DNA of 64,000 nt from Peptoniphilus sp. ING2-D1G (GCA_000952975.1 LM997412.1:806001-870000), one strand, 5' to 3'; shown: positions 42,257-52,132, counted from the first letter of the stretch. Translations and numbers: made by a program. Notes: generated by a model from the letters alone, not told the origin.

Positions 42257-44032
42257 CTATTCTATAACCTTAATATGAACTTCTTTTAATCCTTCTTCGC
42301 TCAGTTCCGTCGGAGCATCAGTTAATAAATCAGTTGCGGACTGAGTTTTTGGAAAGGCTATTACGTCTCTTATATTGCTTGAGCCTGTAAACAGCATCAT
42401 CAATCTGTCAAGCCCATAAGCAATCCCTCCGTGAGGTGGAGCTCCATATTTAAAAGCTTCCAATAAAAACCCGAATTTTTCTTTAATTTCTTCATCTTTA
42501 AATCCCAAAGCTTCAAACATCTTGTTTTGTACTTCAGAATTATTTATTCTTATAGACCCTCCGCCCATTTCATCGCCATTTATTACTAAATCATAGGCTT
42601 TAGCTCTCATGTCTTCCAAATTTCCATCAAATAAATCCAAGTCTTCATCCATTGGAGATGTAAAGGGATGATGTTTAGCTACAAATCTTTTTTCTTCTTC
42701 GCTGTATTCAAATAAGGGAAATTCAGTAATCCAAGTTATTTCATAATCATCATTGTTTATTAGATCTAAATCCCTTGCAAGTTTATTTCTGAGATTTCCT
42801 AAGCTGTCAAATACAATGCTGTCTTTATCTGCCACAAAAAATAATAAATCTCCATCTTCAGCTGCTGTCCTCTTTTTTATCTTATCAATGGATTCAGGGT
42901 TTAAAAATTTTGATATTGGTGATGAAATCTCACCACTGTTAAACTTCATCCAAGCAAGACCTTTAGCTCCAAAATCCTTTATAAAATCTTCGAGTTTACC
43001 GATTTCTTTTCTTGATATCTTATCAGCTGCTCCCTTGACATTAATTGCTCTGACGCTTTTTCCTTTTGTAGTAGCTGATTCAAATACTTTAAATCCACAG
43101 CCTTCTACGCATTCAGAAATATCAACAAGCTCAAGACCGAATCTAAGATCCGGCTTATCTACTCCGAATCTATTCATAGCTTCACTGTACTTCATTCTGT
43201 TAAAAGGTATTTGTAAATCTACATTTAACATTTCCTTGAAAGCTTTTTTTATAAATCTTTCATTAACTGCAAGCACATCTTCAATATCCACAAAGGACAT
43301 TTCAAGGTCTATTTGAGTAAACTCCGGTTGTCTGTTAGCTCTTAAATCCTCATCTCTGAAGCATTTCGTTATTTGAATGTATCGATCTATTCCGGATACC
43401 ATCAACAATTGCTTCATCAGTTGCGGAGATTGAGGAAGTGCATAGAACTTACCCGCATTTATTCTACTTGGAACTAAGTAGTCTCTTGCTCCTTCAGGTG
43501 TAGGTTTTGAAAGCATTGGGGTTTCTACTTCTATAAATCCCTCTTCATTGAAAAAATCTCTTATAATTTTATAGAATTTAGATCTCATTTTCAGATTATT
43601 TTGCATTGAAGGTTTTCTTAAATCTAAAAATCTATATTTAAGTCTCATGGTTTCCGATACATTGTCGTCGTCTTTAATATATATAGGCGGGACTTCCGAT
43701 TTATTCAATATTCTAAGTTCTTTTGCCAATATTTCTATATGACCTGTTTTAATATTTTCATTTATTGAAGATCTCATTCTAACCGTTCCCACAACGGCAA
43801 TTACAAATTCTGATCTAAGTGTGCTCGCCTTTGTAAATAAATCTGCATCTACAGTATCGTCAAATACTACTTGCACAATTCCTTCTCTGTCTCTAAGATC
43901 CAAAAAAATGATAGACCCTAAATTTCTTTCCTTGGCTACCCAACCCATAACAGTAACTTCTTCATCAATGTTTTTTTCTTTCAAATCCCCGCAATAATGA
44001 GATCTTTTTAACCCTTTTATATTGTCTAACAT
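42257..44032 (-). CDS. aspS: Aspartate--tRNA ligase
   Basis: 591 residues, bacterial class II form. OB anticodon domain (1-105, 'VTVMGWVAKERNLGSIIFLDLRDREG'), class II motif 2 'FRDEDLRANRQPEFTQIDLEMSF', a GAD insertion (about 290-400), and motif 3 'GGIAYGLDRLMMLF' (near 540). It charges tRNA-Asp, and perhaps tRNA-Asn if no AsnRS exists; no gatCAB or asnS is in the window, so that cannot be judged. It is preceded by a terminator with a T-box element but no room for a full T-box. Confidence 0.97.
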   Translation of the reverse strand: MLDNIKGLKRSHYCGDLKEKNIDEEVTVMGWVAKERNLGSIIFLDLRDREGIVQVVFDDTVDADLFTKASTLRSEFVIAVVGTVRMRSSINENIKTGHIEILAKELRILNKSEVPPIYIKDDDNVSETMRLKYRFLDLRKPSMQNNLKMRSKFYKIIRDFFNEEGFIEVETPMLSKPTPEGARDYLVPSRINAGKFYALPQSPQLMKQLLMVSGIDRYIQITKCFRDEDLRANRQPEFTQIDLEMSFVDIEDVLAVNERFIKKAFKEMLNVDLQIPFNRMKYSEAMNRFGVDKPDLRFGLELVDISECVEGCGFKVFESATTKGKSVRAINVKGAADKISRKEIGKLEDFIKDFGAKGLAWMKFNSGEISSPISKFLNPESIDKIKKRTAAEDGDLLFFVADKDSIVFDSLGNLRNKLARDLDLINNDDYEITWITEFPLFEYSEEEKRFVAKHHPFTSPMDEDLDLFDGNLEDMRAKAYDLVINGDEMGGGSIRINNSEVQNKMFEALGFKDEEIKEKFGFLLEAFKYGAPPHGGIAYGLDRLMMLFTGSSNIRDVIAFPKTQSATDLLTDAPTELSEEGLKEVHIKVIE

Positions 44033-44042
44033 AAATCCTCCT

Positions 44043-44136
44043 AAAAAAACTCGTCCAAAATGGGACGAGTTATTCTCGCGGCACCACCCTTTTGGGTAAT
44101 CCTCTTATATTATATTTCCATAAACTTTTAAATAGC
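44043..44136 (-). promoter_or_regulatory. T-box remnant upstream of aspS (antiterminator and terminator only)
   Basis: Minus strand AGGGTGGTGCCGCGAG (44075-44090) is a T-box sequence with UGGU. It is followed by terminator ACTCGTCC/GGACGAGT (44049-44070) with T7, then the aspS ribosome binding site. From the promoter at 44144-44172 only about 105 bases of leader exist, AT-rich and without a Stem I. ACCC-AAAA-GGGT just before the T-box may sequester it. It may be vestigial or act by another signal. Confidence 0.7.
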
Positions 44137-44143
44137 TAAATTT

Positions 44144-44172
44144 ATTATAATCACGAGCCTTTAAACTGTCAA
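44144..44172 (-). promoter_or_regulatory. Sigma-A promoter of aspS
   Basis: TTGACA (44167-44172), 17-base spacer, TATAAT (44144-44149) on the minus strand, both perfect. The -35 lies directly after the stop of the Mur ligase gene. Confidence 0.88.
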
Positions 44173-44173
44173 C

Positions 44174-45709
44174 TTAACAGGTTCTTTCCGATATTTTGGC
44201 ATATAATTTTCCGTCATCTTGGAGCATGTCTTTATTTTTCATATGATCATATGCGAATTTTGCACCTTTATCCATACCTTGACAACCTGCTAAAAGAACC
44301 ACATCATCTCTTTGTGCTCCATCGATTATAGCATTTATCGCCTCTTTTAAGGTTTCAAAAATCTTGCATTCTATGTTGTTTTTTTCCATTACCTCTTTAA
44401 ATGCAATCAACTCTTCATCCTTAACTACATCCTTTTCATCGACCGCATCTCTGCTAAGTGTTGCATAAAAGTGCTTTGGGTTTAGCTTCTTCAGCCACTT
44501 AGAGGTAGCTTCGGCGCATTCTCTGTTTAAGTTGACACCTCTACTTCCCCTAATTGCGTAGAGCATATTTAAATTTTTATAGTTCATTTTAGAAAGAGTC
44601 TGAAGTGTTACATCTATATTCCTGACGTTTGCATAATGATCATCAATTATTTTGAATTGAGCATCATAAATCATTTCAAATCTCCTTTCAACTCCTTCAA
44701 AGGTTCTCAAGGATTTTGCTATGATAGATGCTTCAACTCCATTTGCAAGAGCAATTATGATAGCTGCCACAGAGTTCATAACTGATGAATATCCTGCTAC
44801 ATTTAACTCTATATTGAAGCTTTGTTTTTTTATTTTTTTACCGGACAATTCAATATCCTTTAAAATATTGAACTTATACTTACCAAATCCAGTTGATAAA
44901 TCCAATTCACTAATTGAAAAGTCGTAATTGTCATTTTCAAGGGAGTATGTAAGAACTCTCGCTTGAGTTTGATTTTCAAGTTTCGCTATATGATCAAAAT
45001 CCATATTTAAAACAGCGATTGAATCTTTTTTAGCATATCTTATAAGTCTGGATTTATATTCATAGTATTTTTCAAAACTGCCATGTTGCTCAATGTGTTC
45101 TCTGCTAAAATTATTAAAACTAATTACATCTAAATCAATATTTCTCACTCTGTATAGCTCCTGAGCAGAAGAAGAAACTTCCATTGTAACTCTATCTAAC
45201 CCTTCATCAAACATGTTTTTAAATGTCTCTTGAAGTTCAATTGACTCCGGAGTAGTGAGTATTGACGGTATGACAACATCGGCGTATTTTGTAAATACCG
45301 TCCCTATAATGCCTGTTTTATATCCTGCGTCTCTGTATATTTTATCCACCATAAAACTTGTGGTTGTCTTGCCATTTGTTGCTGTAATTCCCGTTACATT
45401 TAGCTTCTTTGAAGAATTTCCATAGAAATTTTTGGAAATATCTGCCAATGCAATCCTTGAGTTTGGTACTTTTATTTGCGTAATATCTACATCGCTGAAC
45501 TCTTCTACAACTGCAATTACAGCACCTCTTTTTTTAGCATCAGCTATATATTTGTGTCCGTCGGTGACATAGCCTTTAATCGCAACAAACAAAGAATTTT
45601 CAGATGCGTCCTTACTATTATGACAAATTGATTCAATATTAAAACTATTGTCTACTGTCCCCTTAAAATCAATTCTCTCAACCTCTTTTAATAAATCACA
45701 AAGTAACAT
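44174..45709 (-). CDS. Mur ligase family protein, MurE-like
   Basis: 511 residues with the MurE layout: N-terminal UDP-binding domain (1-100, 'SICHNSKDASENSLFVAIKGYVTDGHKYI'), P-loop 'GITATNGKTTTSF' (near 105), then 'RVTMEVSSSAQEL' and a C-terminal ligase domain. It should add the third amino acid to UDP-MurNAc-dipeptide. Several core motifs differ: EVSSH is EVSSS, the V-D-Y-A-H-x-P-D block reads 'IDDHYANVRN', and the D-N-P-R amino acid motif reads 'SRDAVDEKD'. Substrate therefore cannot be assigned, and a second Mur ligase elsewhere may be the true MurE. It follows hemZ closely. Confidence 0.78.
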   Translation of the reverse strand: MLLCDLLKEVERIDFKGTVDNSFNIESICHNSKDASENSLFVAIKGYVTDGHKYIADAKKRGAVIAVVEEFSDVDITQIKVPNSRIALADISKNFYGNSSKKLNVTGITATNGKTTTSFMVDKIYRDAGYKTGIIGTVFTKYADVVIPSILTTPESIELQETFKNMFDEGLDRVTMEVSSSAQELYRVRNIDLDVISFNNFSREHIEQHGSFEKYYEYKSRLIRYAKKDSIAVLNMDFDHIAKLENQTQARVLTYSLENDNYDFSISELDLSTGFGKYKFNILKDIELSGKKIKKQSFNIELNVAGYSSVMNSVAAIIIALANGVEASIIAKSLRTFEGVERRFEMIYDAQFKIIDDHYANVRNIDVTLQTLSKMNYKNLNMLYAIRGSRGVNLNRECAEATSKWLKKLNPKHFYATLSRDAVDEKDVVKDEELIAFKEVMEKNNIECKIFETLKEAINAIIDGAQRDDVVLLAGCQGMDKGAKFAYDHMKNKDMLQDDGKLYAKISERTC

Positions 45710-45712
45710 TTT

Positions 45713-47083
45713 TCAACCCCTATTTGCATAATACTTCAATTTTTTATTGAAAATTTCATCGTTCCTGTTTAAATAATCCTTTAAATTTTTAAAATTTAAA
45801 ACCTGATTGATTTTCCCGTCTTTGCTCACAAATTTAGACGAAGAACCCATGCCGAAAGCAATTATGTCTTGTACCTCTTCTATGATTAATATATTGTAAA
45901 TACATTCTTTTCCCAACTGTGAATACCCTATATTTTCTCCATTTCCGATTATCTTTTTTTGCCTATATAAATAGTAAGGCATATAAAGTTTGTTCCTCAA
46001 ATAATTTTTAGAAAAATCAATCACAGTATCTATTGAATTTTCAAAATGATAATTTCTTTCAAAAAGTTTTGAGCCTTTCTTTAAAGATAAATTATGTATG
46101 GTTATATTTTCAGGTTTCAGTTTTGAAGCATACTCGATACTTCTAATCATGTTATCAGCTGTTTCCGTTGGCAAGCCCAGTATGAGATCCATATTTATCA
46201 AATCAAACCCCAATTTTCTCGCCATTGCATATTTGTTTTCAAAGTCCCTTAAATTTATAGGTCTGTTGATGATTTTTGAGATACTTTCATTTGAACTTTG
46301 AGGATTTAAGCTTATTCTGCTTACTCCAAAATCCTTAAGTAAATTCAACTTCTCTTCATTTAGCGTATCAATTCTTCCGCATTCAACCGTAAACTCAAGG
46401 GATTCTTTAAAATTATCCTTTACCACCTTTAACAGTTTATAAATTTGATTTGTTGATAAAGATGTGGGGGTCCCTCCTCCAATATAAATCGATGTTGGAG
46501 CTTTTTTCAGATAATCTGCCTCTCTTAAAATTTCATCCATTAGTTTCTTTATATAGATTTCCGATTTTTCTTCTGAATATAGCATACTATTAAAAGAACA
46601 ATAGTTACATATACTTTTACAGAAAGGAACATTTATATATAAACTGTAAGAATCTTCCAAGTTTATTTTATCTAATATACATAATTCTTTTTCTACAATA
46701 CTGTTTAAGAGTTCTGCTTTTTTCTCACTGACCAAGAACTTTGTCTTTAGTATCTCCTTTGAGATCTCAGCTTCATTTTTGCGCAAAAGTTTTCTAAAAA
46801 GCTTTGTAGGTCTTATTCCCGTTAAGATTCCCCAATCATCATTTTCTATATAATCGATAAGGTTGTTATGAATTGCTTTTTTTATTGAATTGACTAAAGT
46901 ATCTTCACTTCTTTTGAAACTGAATTTCCTATTAATTATATCAGATTTAAAAGAAATAATGTTCTCGGTCAGTTCTATTTTTACATAAAGAGAGCTTTCC
47001 CCAAAAATCGTAGGAAAACTCATCGTAAGATATTCAAGTATTTTATGAACTACAACATCATTATCACAATCTACTTTTATCAT
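45713..47083 (-). CDS. hemZ: Radical SAM protein HemZ (coproporphyrinogen dehydrogenase-like)
   Basis: 456 residues. N-terminal domain of about 150 residues with 'ILTGIRPTKLFRKLL', typical of clostridial HemZ, then a radical SAM domain with the cluster motif 'CKSICNYCSF' (CxxxCxxC, about 155) and 'IYIGGGTPTSLS'. The HemN/HemW relatives act on porphyrins or bind heme; the real substrate of HemZ is unsettled. No other heme genes are present. It lies between the MBL hydrolase and the Mur ligase. Confidence 0.88.
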   Translation of the reverse strand: MIKVDCDNDVVVHKILEYLTMSFPTIFGESSLYVKIELTENIISFKSDIINRKFSFKRSEDTLVNSIKKAIHNNLIDYIENDDWGILTGIRPTKLFRKLLRKNEAEISKEILKTKFLVSEKKAELLNSIVEKELCILDKINLEDSYSLYINVPFCKSICNYCSFNSMLYSEEKSEIYIKKLMDEILREADYLKKAPTSIYIGGGTPTSLSTNQIYKLLKVVKDNFKESLEFTVECGRIDTLNEEKLNLLKDFGVSRISLNPQSSNESISKIINRPINLRDFENKYAMARKLGFDLINMDLILGLPTETADNMIRSIEYASKLKPENITIHNLSLKKGSKLFERNYHFENSIDTVIDFSKNYLRNKLYMPYYLYRQKKIIGNGENIGYSQLGKECIYNILIIEEVQDIIAFGMGSSSKFVSKDGKINQVLNFKNLKDYLNRNDEIFNKKLKYYANRG

Positions 47084-47084
47084 T

Positions 47085-47696
47085 TTATTTGAAAATATTA
47101 TTTATAAAGGGGTTACTTTGTTTTTCAATTTTGATAGTTGTCTCAGGTCCATGTCCTGGCAAAACCAAAGTGTTCTCAGGAAGAGTCATCAAATAGTTTA
47201 AAGATTCCATTATTTGTCCGTAATCCCCGCCCTCAAAATCTGTTCTGCCTATGGAACCTTTAAACAAAGTATCACCACTAAATAACACATCATCCAATAA
47301 TAAGCACATTCCGCCCGGAGTGTGTCCTGGAGTAATCATTACTTTAAATTCTTTTTCTCCTAAAAGGATACTATCTCCATTTTTTACCAATACATCTCCA
47401 CTTATTTCATTTCCCGCTTGTGAAGATCTCCTGATTAACATCGGATTATCCATTTCACTTATATAAGATTTTACACCGAAATAATCACAGAGTTCTTTAA
47501 CTGCTCCGAAGTGATCAGGATGAGCATGGGTAATTATGATTTTATCAACAATAAGTTCTTTGTCTTTTATTGTTTTGATAATGTCTTCAGACTGATATCC
47601 GGGGTCTATTACAACGGCTCTATTTATTTCATCAAATACAATATAGCAATTAGTCTGATAAGCCCCCAACACAAGTCTTATAATATTGAAATTCAT
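47085..47696 (-). CDS. MBL-fold hydrolase (glyoxalase II-like)
   Basis: 203 residues. Metallo-beta-lactamase fold with 'THAHPDHFGAV' (H-x-H-x-D-H, about 55-65), 'TPGHTPGGMCL' and 'VLPGHGPETTI'. Two zinc or iron ions are expected. Clostridial relatives are annotated as hydroxyacylglutathione hydrolase, but glutathione is doubtful in this organism, so the true substrate is open. It follows dtd with no gap, in the rel-dtd-MBL-hemZ string common to Clostridia. Confidence 0.9.
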   Translation of the reverse strand: MNFNIIRLVLGAYQTNCYIVFDEINRAVVIDPGYQSEDIIKTIKDKELIVDKIIITHAHPDHFGAVKELCDYFGVKSYISEMDNPMLIRRSSQAGNEISGDVLVKNGDSILLGEKEFKVMITPGHTPGGMCLLLDDVLFSGDTLFKGSIGRTDFEGGDYGQIMESLNYLMTLPENTLVLPGHGPETTIKIEKQSNPFINNIFK

Positions 47697-48146
47697 TTAA
47701 AACTCCTTTCTGCTATCTAATAAAATAGTCACAGGTCCGTCATTTACCAGTCCTACTCTCATATCCGCTCCATATTTTCCAACCTTGATTTTTATGTTCT
47801 CTTCCTTCGCCTTTGAAATATACTCCTCATACAATTTAATTCCTTCATTAAAGCTTGCAGCTCTTACATAGCTTGGTCTGTTCCCTTTCCTTGCATCGCC
47901 ATAAAGAGTAAATTGTGAAACCAACAACAGTTCTAAATCATAGTCAAGCAAACTTTTATTCATAACCCCATCTTCATCATCAAAAATTCTAAGTTTTTTA
48001 ATTTTATTGTAAATATAATCTAAATCCTTTTGTTCGTCTTCTTTTTCTATTCCAAGAAGCACTAACAAACCTTTTTCTATCTTTGAAATTTCAACATCAT
48101 CTATAACTACGTAAGCTTTTTTTACTCTTTGTACTACAGCTCTCAA
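47697..48146 (-). CDS. dtd: D-aminoacyl-tRNA deacylase
   Basis: 149 residues. 'MRAVVQRVKKAYVVID' start, 'SQFTLYGDARKGNRPSY' (about 78-94) with the catalytic-site residues, and 'GLVNDGPVTILLDS' with the G-P cis motif that rejects L-aminoacyl groups. It removes D-amino acids from tRNA. It lies 8 bases after rel, the usual neighbour in Firmicutes. Confidence 0.97.
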   Translation of the reverse strand: MRAVVQRVKKAYVVIDDVEISKIEKGLLVLLGIEKEDEQKDLDYIYNKIKKLRIFDDEDGVMNKSLLDYDLELLLVSQFTLYGDARKGNRPSYVRAASFNEGIKLYEEYISKAKEENIKIKVGKYGADMRVGLVNDGPVTILLDSRKEF

Positions 48147-48154
48147 ATTATCTC

Positions 48155-50296
48155 CTATCCTTTAACTCTATATGCGTCTATTACATTGGTTATCTTCTTT
48201 ATTTTTTCAAGTATTTTATTTAAATCCTCTTTGTTCTTTATGTCGACAACTATATCTAAATATAAATCTTTATCCTTATTGACTCTTGCGTTAAGAGAAT
48301 GCATATATAAATTCATGTCATTTATTTTGCTGGCTACATCAGAAATTACATTTTTCTTGTCAAAAGCTTTTACTTCAATCTCAGTGCTATAGCTTGCTCC
48401 TTCTTCCGTATCCCAATAAACATCAACTATTTTATCGGAGTTTATTAAATTTTTGATATTTGTACAATCTGATCTGTGAACGGAAACTCCTCTACCTATG
48501 GTTATATATCCTACTACATCATCTCCCGGTACAGGATTGCAGCATTTTGCAAATCTTACCTTTACATTGTCAATATCTTTTAAAATAATACCGTCTTGTG
48601 AAACTTTTCTGGGTTTATGCTGTATTGAGTTGACAACAGGAACATCTGTCTTATGTACCTTTTTGTATATATCTATTAATTTGGAAAATACTTGATTTAT
48701 GGTTATACTTCCAAAACCTATTCCCGCATATAAATCTTCAACTGTAGAAACGCTAAGTTTTCCTATGACATCCTCAAGCCATTCATCTTTTAAAATGTCG
48801 TTTACTTTGTACCCTAATTTTTTCGCTTCACGCTCTAAACTATCTCTGCCTTTTTCAATATTTTTATCTCTGTCTTTTACTTTGAAGTATTGCTGTATTT
48901 TCTTTTTAGCCTGATTGCTCTTTACGATTTTTAACCAGTCTTTTGAGGGTCCTGAATTTGAATTAGTAATAATCTCAATTATATCTCCACTGTTAAGCAC
49001 ATAATCAAGAGGTACTATTCTGCCGTTTATTTTAGCTCCTGTACAAGTATTTCCTATTGCGGAGTGAATTCTATAAGCAAAATCTATGGGAGTGGAGCCT
49101 TCAGGTAGATTTATTACATCTCCATTGGGAGTAAAGACAAATACCTCATCGGCAAAAAAGTCGATTTTAAGAGTTTCAATAAAGTCGTTGGGGTCGTTTA
49201 AATCCTTTTGCCATTCCAAAAGTTGTCTTAGCCAGGTTAAATTTTCATCAAAGGATGTAGTTTTAGTCGCACCGGATTTGTATTTCCAGTGAGCAGCAAT
49301 ACCATATTCAGCTGTTTGATGCATCTTATACGTTCTAATTTGAACTTCAAAGGTTTCGCCGTTGTCATCAATTACCGTTGTGTGTAATGACTGATAGTTA
49401 TTGGGCTTAGGCATGGCAATATAATCTTTAAATCTGCCCGGAATAGGTTTCCAAAGAGTATGAACTACTCCCAGTGCCCCATAGCAATCCTTGATATCAT
49501 CAACTAATACACGAATGGCAGATAAATCATATATTTCATCGAAGGCTTTACCTTTAATTTTCATCTTTTTATATATTGAATAGAAATTTTTTGGTCTTCC
49601 ATGTATGTCTGATTTTATATTTACCTTGTCGAGATTTCTCTTCAACGTATCAATTATACTATTAATGAGATCTTCTCTTTCATTTCTTCTCTTATTTACC
49701 ATATCCATCAATTGATAGTAATTTTCAGGGTCCAAGTATCTTAGAGAAGAGTCTTCAAGTTCCCACTTAATTCTACTCATTCCAAGTCTATCGGCAATAG
49801 GAGCATATATTTCTAATGTTTCCAAAGCTTTTTCCTTTTTTTTGGCATCTGTCATATATTCGAGAGTTCTCATGTTATGAAGTCTATCGGCAAGTTTAAC
49901 TATTATTACTCTTATGTCTTTCGCCATTGCCAATACCATTTTACGAATGTTTTCAGCTTGCTTTTCCTGTTTGGTTTTATAGCTTAATTTTTTAAGCTTT
50001 GTAACTCCATCTACAAGATCAGCTATTTCTTCTCTAAACATGGTTTTTATATCTTCATAGCTTACATCGGTATCTTCAATGGTATCATGAAGAAGCCCTG
50101 CAACTATTGTCGGTGTATCCATATTCATATCCGCAAGTATCATGGCCACATTCAGAGGATGGATAATATAATCCTCTCCTGAATTTCTTTTTTGTCCCTT
50201 ATGATGCTCATATGCGAGATTATAGGCTTTTCTCAACATCTCTTCATCAAGATCTGGATTGTAAGTTTTTATTTTTTTAATTAATTCTTCTATCAC
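48155..50296 (-). CDS. rel: Bifunctional (p)ppGpp synthetase/hydrolase Rel
   Basis: 713 residues from GTG 50296 (MIEELIKKIK, the usual N-terminus); a GTG at 50308 is also possible. HD hydrolase domain with 'IHPLNVAMILADM' and 'GLLHDTIEDTD', then synthetase with 'YQSLHTTVI' and 'FEVQIRTYKMHQTAEYGIAAHWKYK'. TGS 'VFTPNGDVINLPEGSTPIDFAYRIHSAIG' begins near 380, and a C-terminal ACT domain follows. It senses uncharged tRNA on the ribosome and sets the stringent response. The start overlaps the 3' end of recJ by 20 bases. Confidence 0.96.
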   Translation of the reverse strand: MIEELIKKIKTYNPDLDEEMLRKAYNLAYEHHKGQKRNSGEDYIIHPLNVAMILADMNMDTPTIVAGLLHDTIEDTDVSYEDIKTMFREEIADLVDGVTKLKKLSYKTKQEKQAENIRKMVLAMAKDIRVIIVKLADRLHNMRTLEYMTDAKKKEKALETLEIYAPIADRLGMSRIKWELEDSSLRYLDPENYYQLMDMVNKRRNEREDLINSIIDTLKRNLDKVNIKSDIHGRPKNFYSIYKKMKIKGKAFDEIYDLSAIRVLVDDIKDCYGALGVVHTLWKPIPGRFKDYIAMPKPNNYQSLHTTVIDDNGETFEVQIRTYKMHQTAEYGIAAHWKYKSGATKTTSFDENLTWLRQLLEWQKDLNDPNDFIETLKIDFFADEVFVFTPNGDVINLPEGSTPIDFAYRIHSAIGNTCTGAKINGRIVPLDYVLNSGDIIEIITNSNSGPSKDWLKIVKSNQAKKKIQQYFKVKDRDKNIEKGRDSLEREAKKLGYKVNDILKDEWLEDVIGKLSVSTVEDLYAGIGFGSITINQVFSKLIDIYKKVHKTDVPVVNSIQHKPRKVSQDGIILKDIDNVKVRFAKCCNPVPGDDVVGYITIGRGVSVHRSDCTNIKNLINSDKIVDVYWDTEEGASYSTEIEVKAFDKKNVISDVASKINDMNLYMHSLNARVNKDKDLYLDIVVDIKNKEDLNKILEKIKKITNVIDAYRVKG

Positions 50297-52058
50297 AGTT
50301 AACACCACTTATTCTATAATTAGCAATATTTAATTGAATATTTTTATTTCCCTTATATTCATTTATTACAGGTGTATATACAATATCCAAATTGAAATCT
50401 GCATTTCCATAATTGATTAAATCATCTAAGCGCTTTTTTTCTAAAAATATGGAGATATTATCATAAAATGTTTCTATTTTTTCAAATAATACAGCTGGCA
50501 ATTTTGCAGTACCATCGTTTAAAACCATTTTTAATACGTTATTTTCTTTACCAAAAACTTTAAAATCCATGATTTTTAAATTTTTAGTAGCAAAAACAGG
50601 TTTAGGGTTTCCGTTGCCAAAGGGTTTGAGCTTGTCTATATCCATTAATAAATAATTATCTATTTCTAAAAGTTTTAAGTTTAAATCTATATATACTTTT
50701 TTTATCAAATCTCTTCTTTTTAGCTTTGAATCGTTATTGATATTTATTACAAAATCCTTGTAATTTTCCTCTTTTAAACTCAACCCGCAGGCCATTGCAT
50801 GTCCTCCGAATCTATCGAGTAAGTGCTTTAGTTCTGAAATTTTTTCAAACATATTGTACTCTTCAATACTTCTGCCCGAACCTTTCAATAAACCCTTCGA
50901 CTCAGTTAATACTATAGTTGGATGATTATATTTTTCTTTAATTCTTCCCGCTACAATTCCCACTATAGACTCATCTATCTCTTTATCTCTAAGTACAAAC
51001 ACAGGAAATTTCTTTTCCATTTTATATTGTTTTATTTTATTATCGACAGAAATAAACCCCTCATCTGTCAGTTTCTGCCTTTTAGAATTTAATTCTCTTA
51101 AACTCTTTGCTATTTTTAAGGCGTTATTATAATTTTCTTCAAGTAACAGTTTTAATGAGAAATCTGCTGTTTTTAATCTGCCACTGGAATTGATGGTCGG
51201 CCCGATAATAAACCCAACATGATAAACCTGAATTTCTTTTCCTAAGATGTCGCTTGCTTCCATAAGTGCTCTTAGTCCGATATTTGAGGTTTTATTTAAA
51301 TTTCTGAGCCCATAGTGAACTACTATCCTATTTTCATCAATAAGCGGCATAACATCACAAATAGTAGCAATAGCAGCAAATTCCAAAAATTCATTATGTA
51401 ATCTGCTTTCTTCTATCGAGTTTATTTTAAACAAATATTCTATTAATTTAAAAGCTACTACCGCTCCGCAAATATCTACAAAGGGATATTTTGAGGTGCT
51501 TCTTTTCGGATCTACTATATAAGGGCAGTCGGGTAATACTTCCTTCCCATCAACTATAGGTGGTTCATGGTGGTCGGTTATGATGATATCAATTTCTTTA
51601 CTCTTAGCATATTCAATTTCATTTATGGCAGCTATTCCATTGTCACAAGTTATTATCAACCCAATTCCATCAATGACAGCATCTTCAATCATAGAATTAT
51701 TAATTCCGTATCCATCCTCAGCTCTTGAAGGTATTTTATAATCGACTATGCCACCTAAGATAGTAAGACCTTTGTATAAAATATAGGTGCTCATAACACC
51801 ATCTACATCGTAGTCGCCTATTATCCTTATTTTTTCTTTTCTATTTATTTTATTTATTATCAAATTTGACGCTTTTATTATATCTGGAAGAAGTAGCGGT
51901 GTATTCATATCTTCTATTTTTGACTTTAAAAATTTTTCTATTTTTTCTTTTGTGTCTATATTTCTATTTAATAAAATTTGATAAATATATTCACTTAAGC
52001 CTAATTGAACATAATTTATTTTATTTTCAGTATTCTGTTTAAGTATCCATTTTTCCAT
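50277..52058 (-). CDS. recJ: Single-stranded-DNA-specific exonuclease RecJ
   Basis: 593 residues. DHH phosphoesterase with 'IRIIGDYDVDGVMSTYIL' (about 77-94) and 'IITDHHEPP', DHHA1 with 'GGHAMACGLSL' (near 415), and a C-terminal OB-like part. It digests ssDNA 5'-3' in recombination and mismatch repair. The order recJ-(apt)-rel-dtd is typical; apt is absent between recJ and rel here. RBS is GGTGAT-like. Confidence 0.95.
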   Translation of the reverse strand: MEKWILKQNTENKINYVQLGLSEYIYQILLNRNIDTKEKIEKFLKSKIEDMNTPLLLPDIIKASNLIINKINRKEKIRIIGDYDVDGVMSTYILYKGLTILGGIVDYKIPSRAEDGYGINNSMIEDAVIDGIGLIITCDNGIAAINEIEYAKSKEIDIIITDHHEPPIVDGKEVLPDCPYIVDPKRSTSKYPFVDICGAVVAFKLIEYLFKINSIEESRLHNEFLEFAAIATICDVMPLIDENRIVVHYGLRNLNKTSNIGLRALMEASDILGKEIQVYHVGFIIGPTINSSGRLKTADFSLKLLLEENYNNALKIAKSLRELNSKRQKLTDEGFISVDNKIKQYKMEKKFPVFVLRDKEIDESIVGIVAGRIKEKYNHPTIVLTESKGLLKGSGRSIEEYNMFEKISELKHLLDRFGGHAMACGLSLKEENYKDFVININNDSKLKRRDLIKKVYIDLNLKLLEIDNYLLMDIDKLKPFGNGNPKPVFATKNLKIMDFKVFGKENNVLKMVLNDGTAKLPAVLFEKIETFYDNISIFLEKKRLDDLINYGNADFNLDIVYTPVINEYKGNKNIQLNIANYRISGVNCDRRIN

Positions 52059-52132
52059 TCTATCACCGCTTAAATTAAGTTAAAAATAAGTATATCATAA
52101 AAGTTCACTAAATAAAATATTAACACTTCTGC

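Noticed and set aside
42753-43316. 187-codon open frame on the plus strand opposite aspS
   Set aside because: Shadow of a conserved synthetase gene with low-complexity Ser/Leu/Phe composition.
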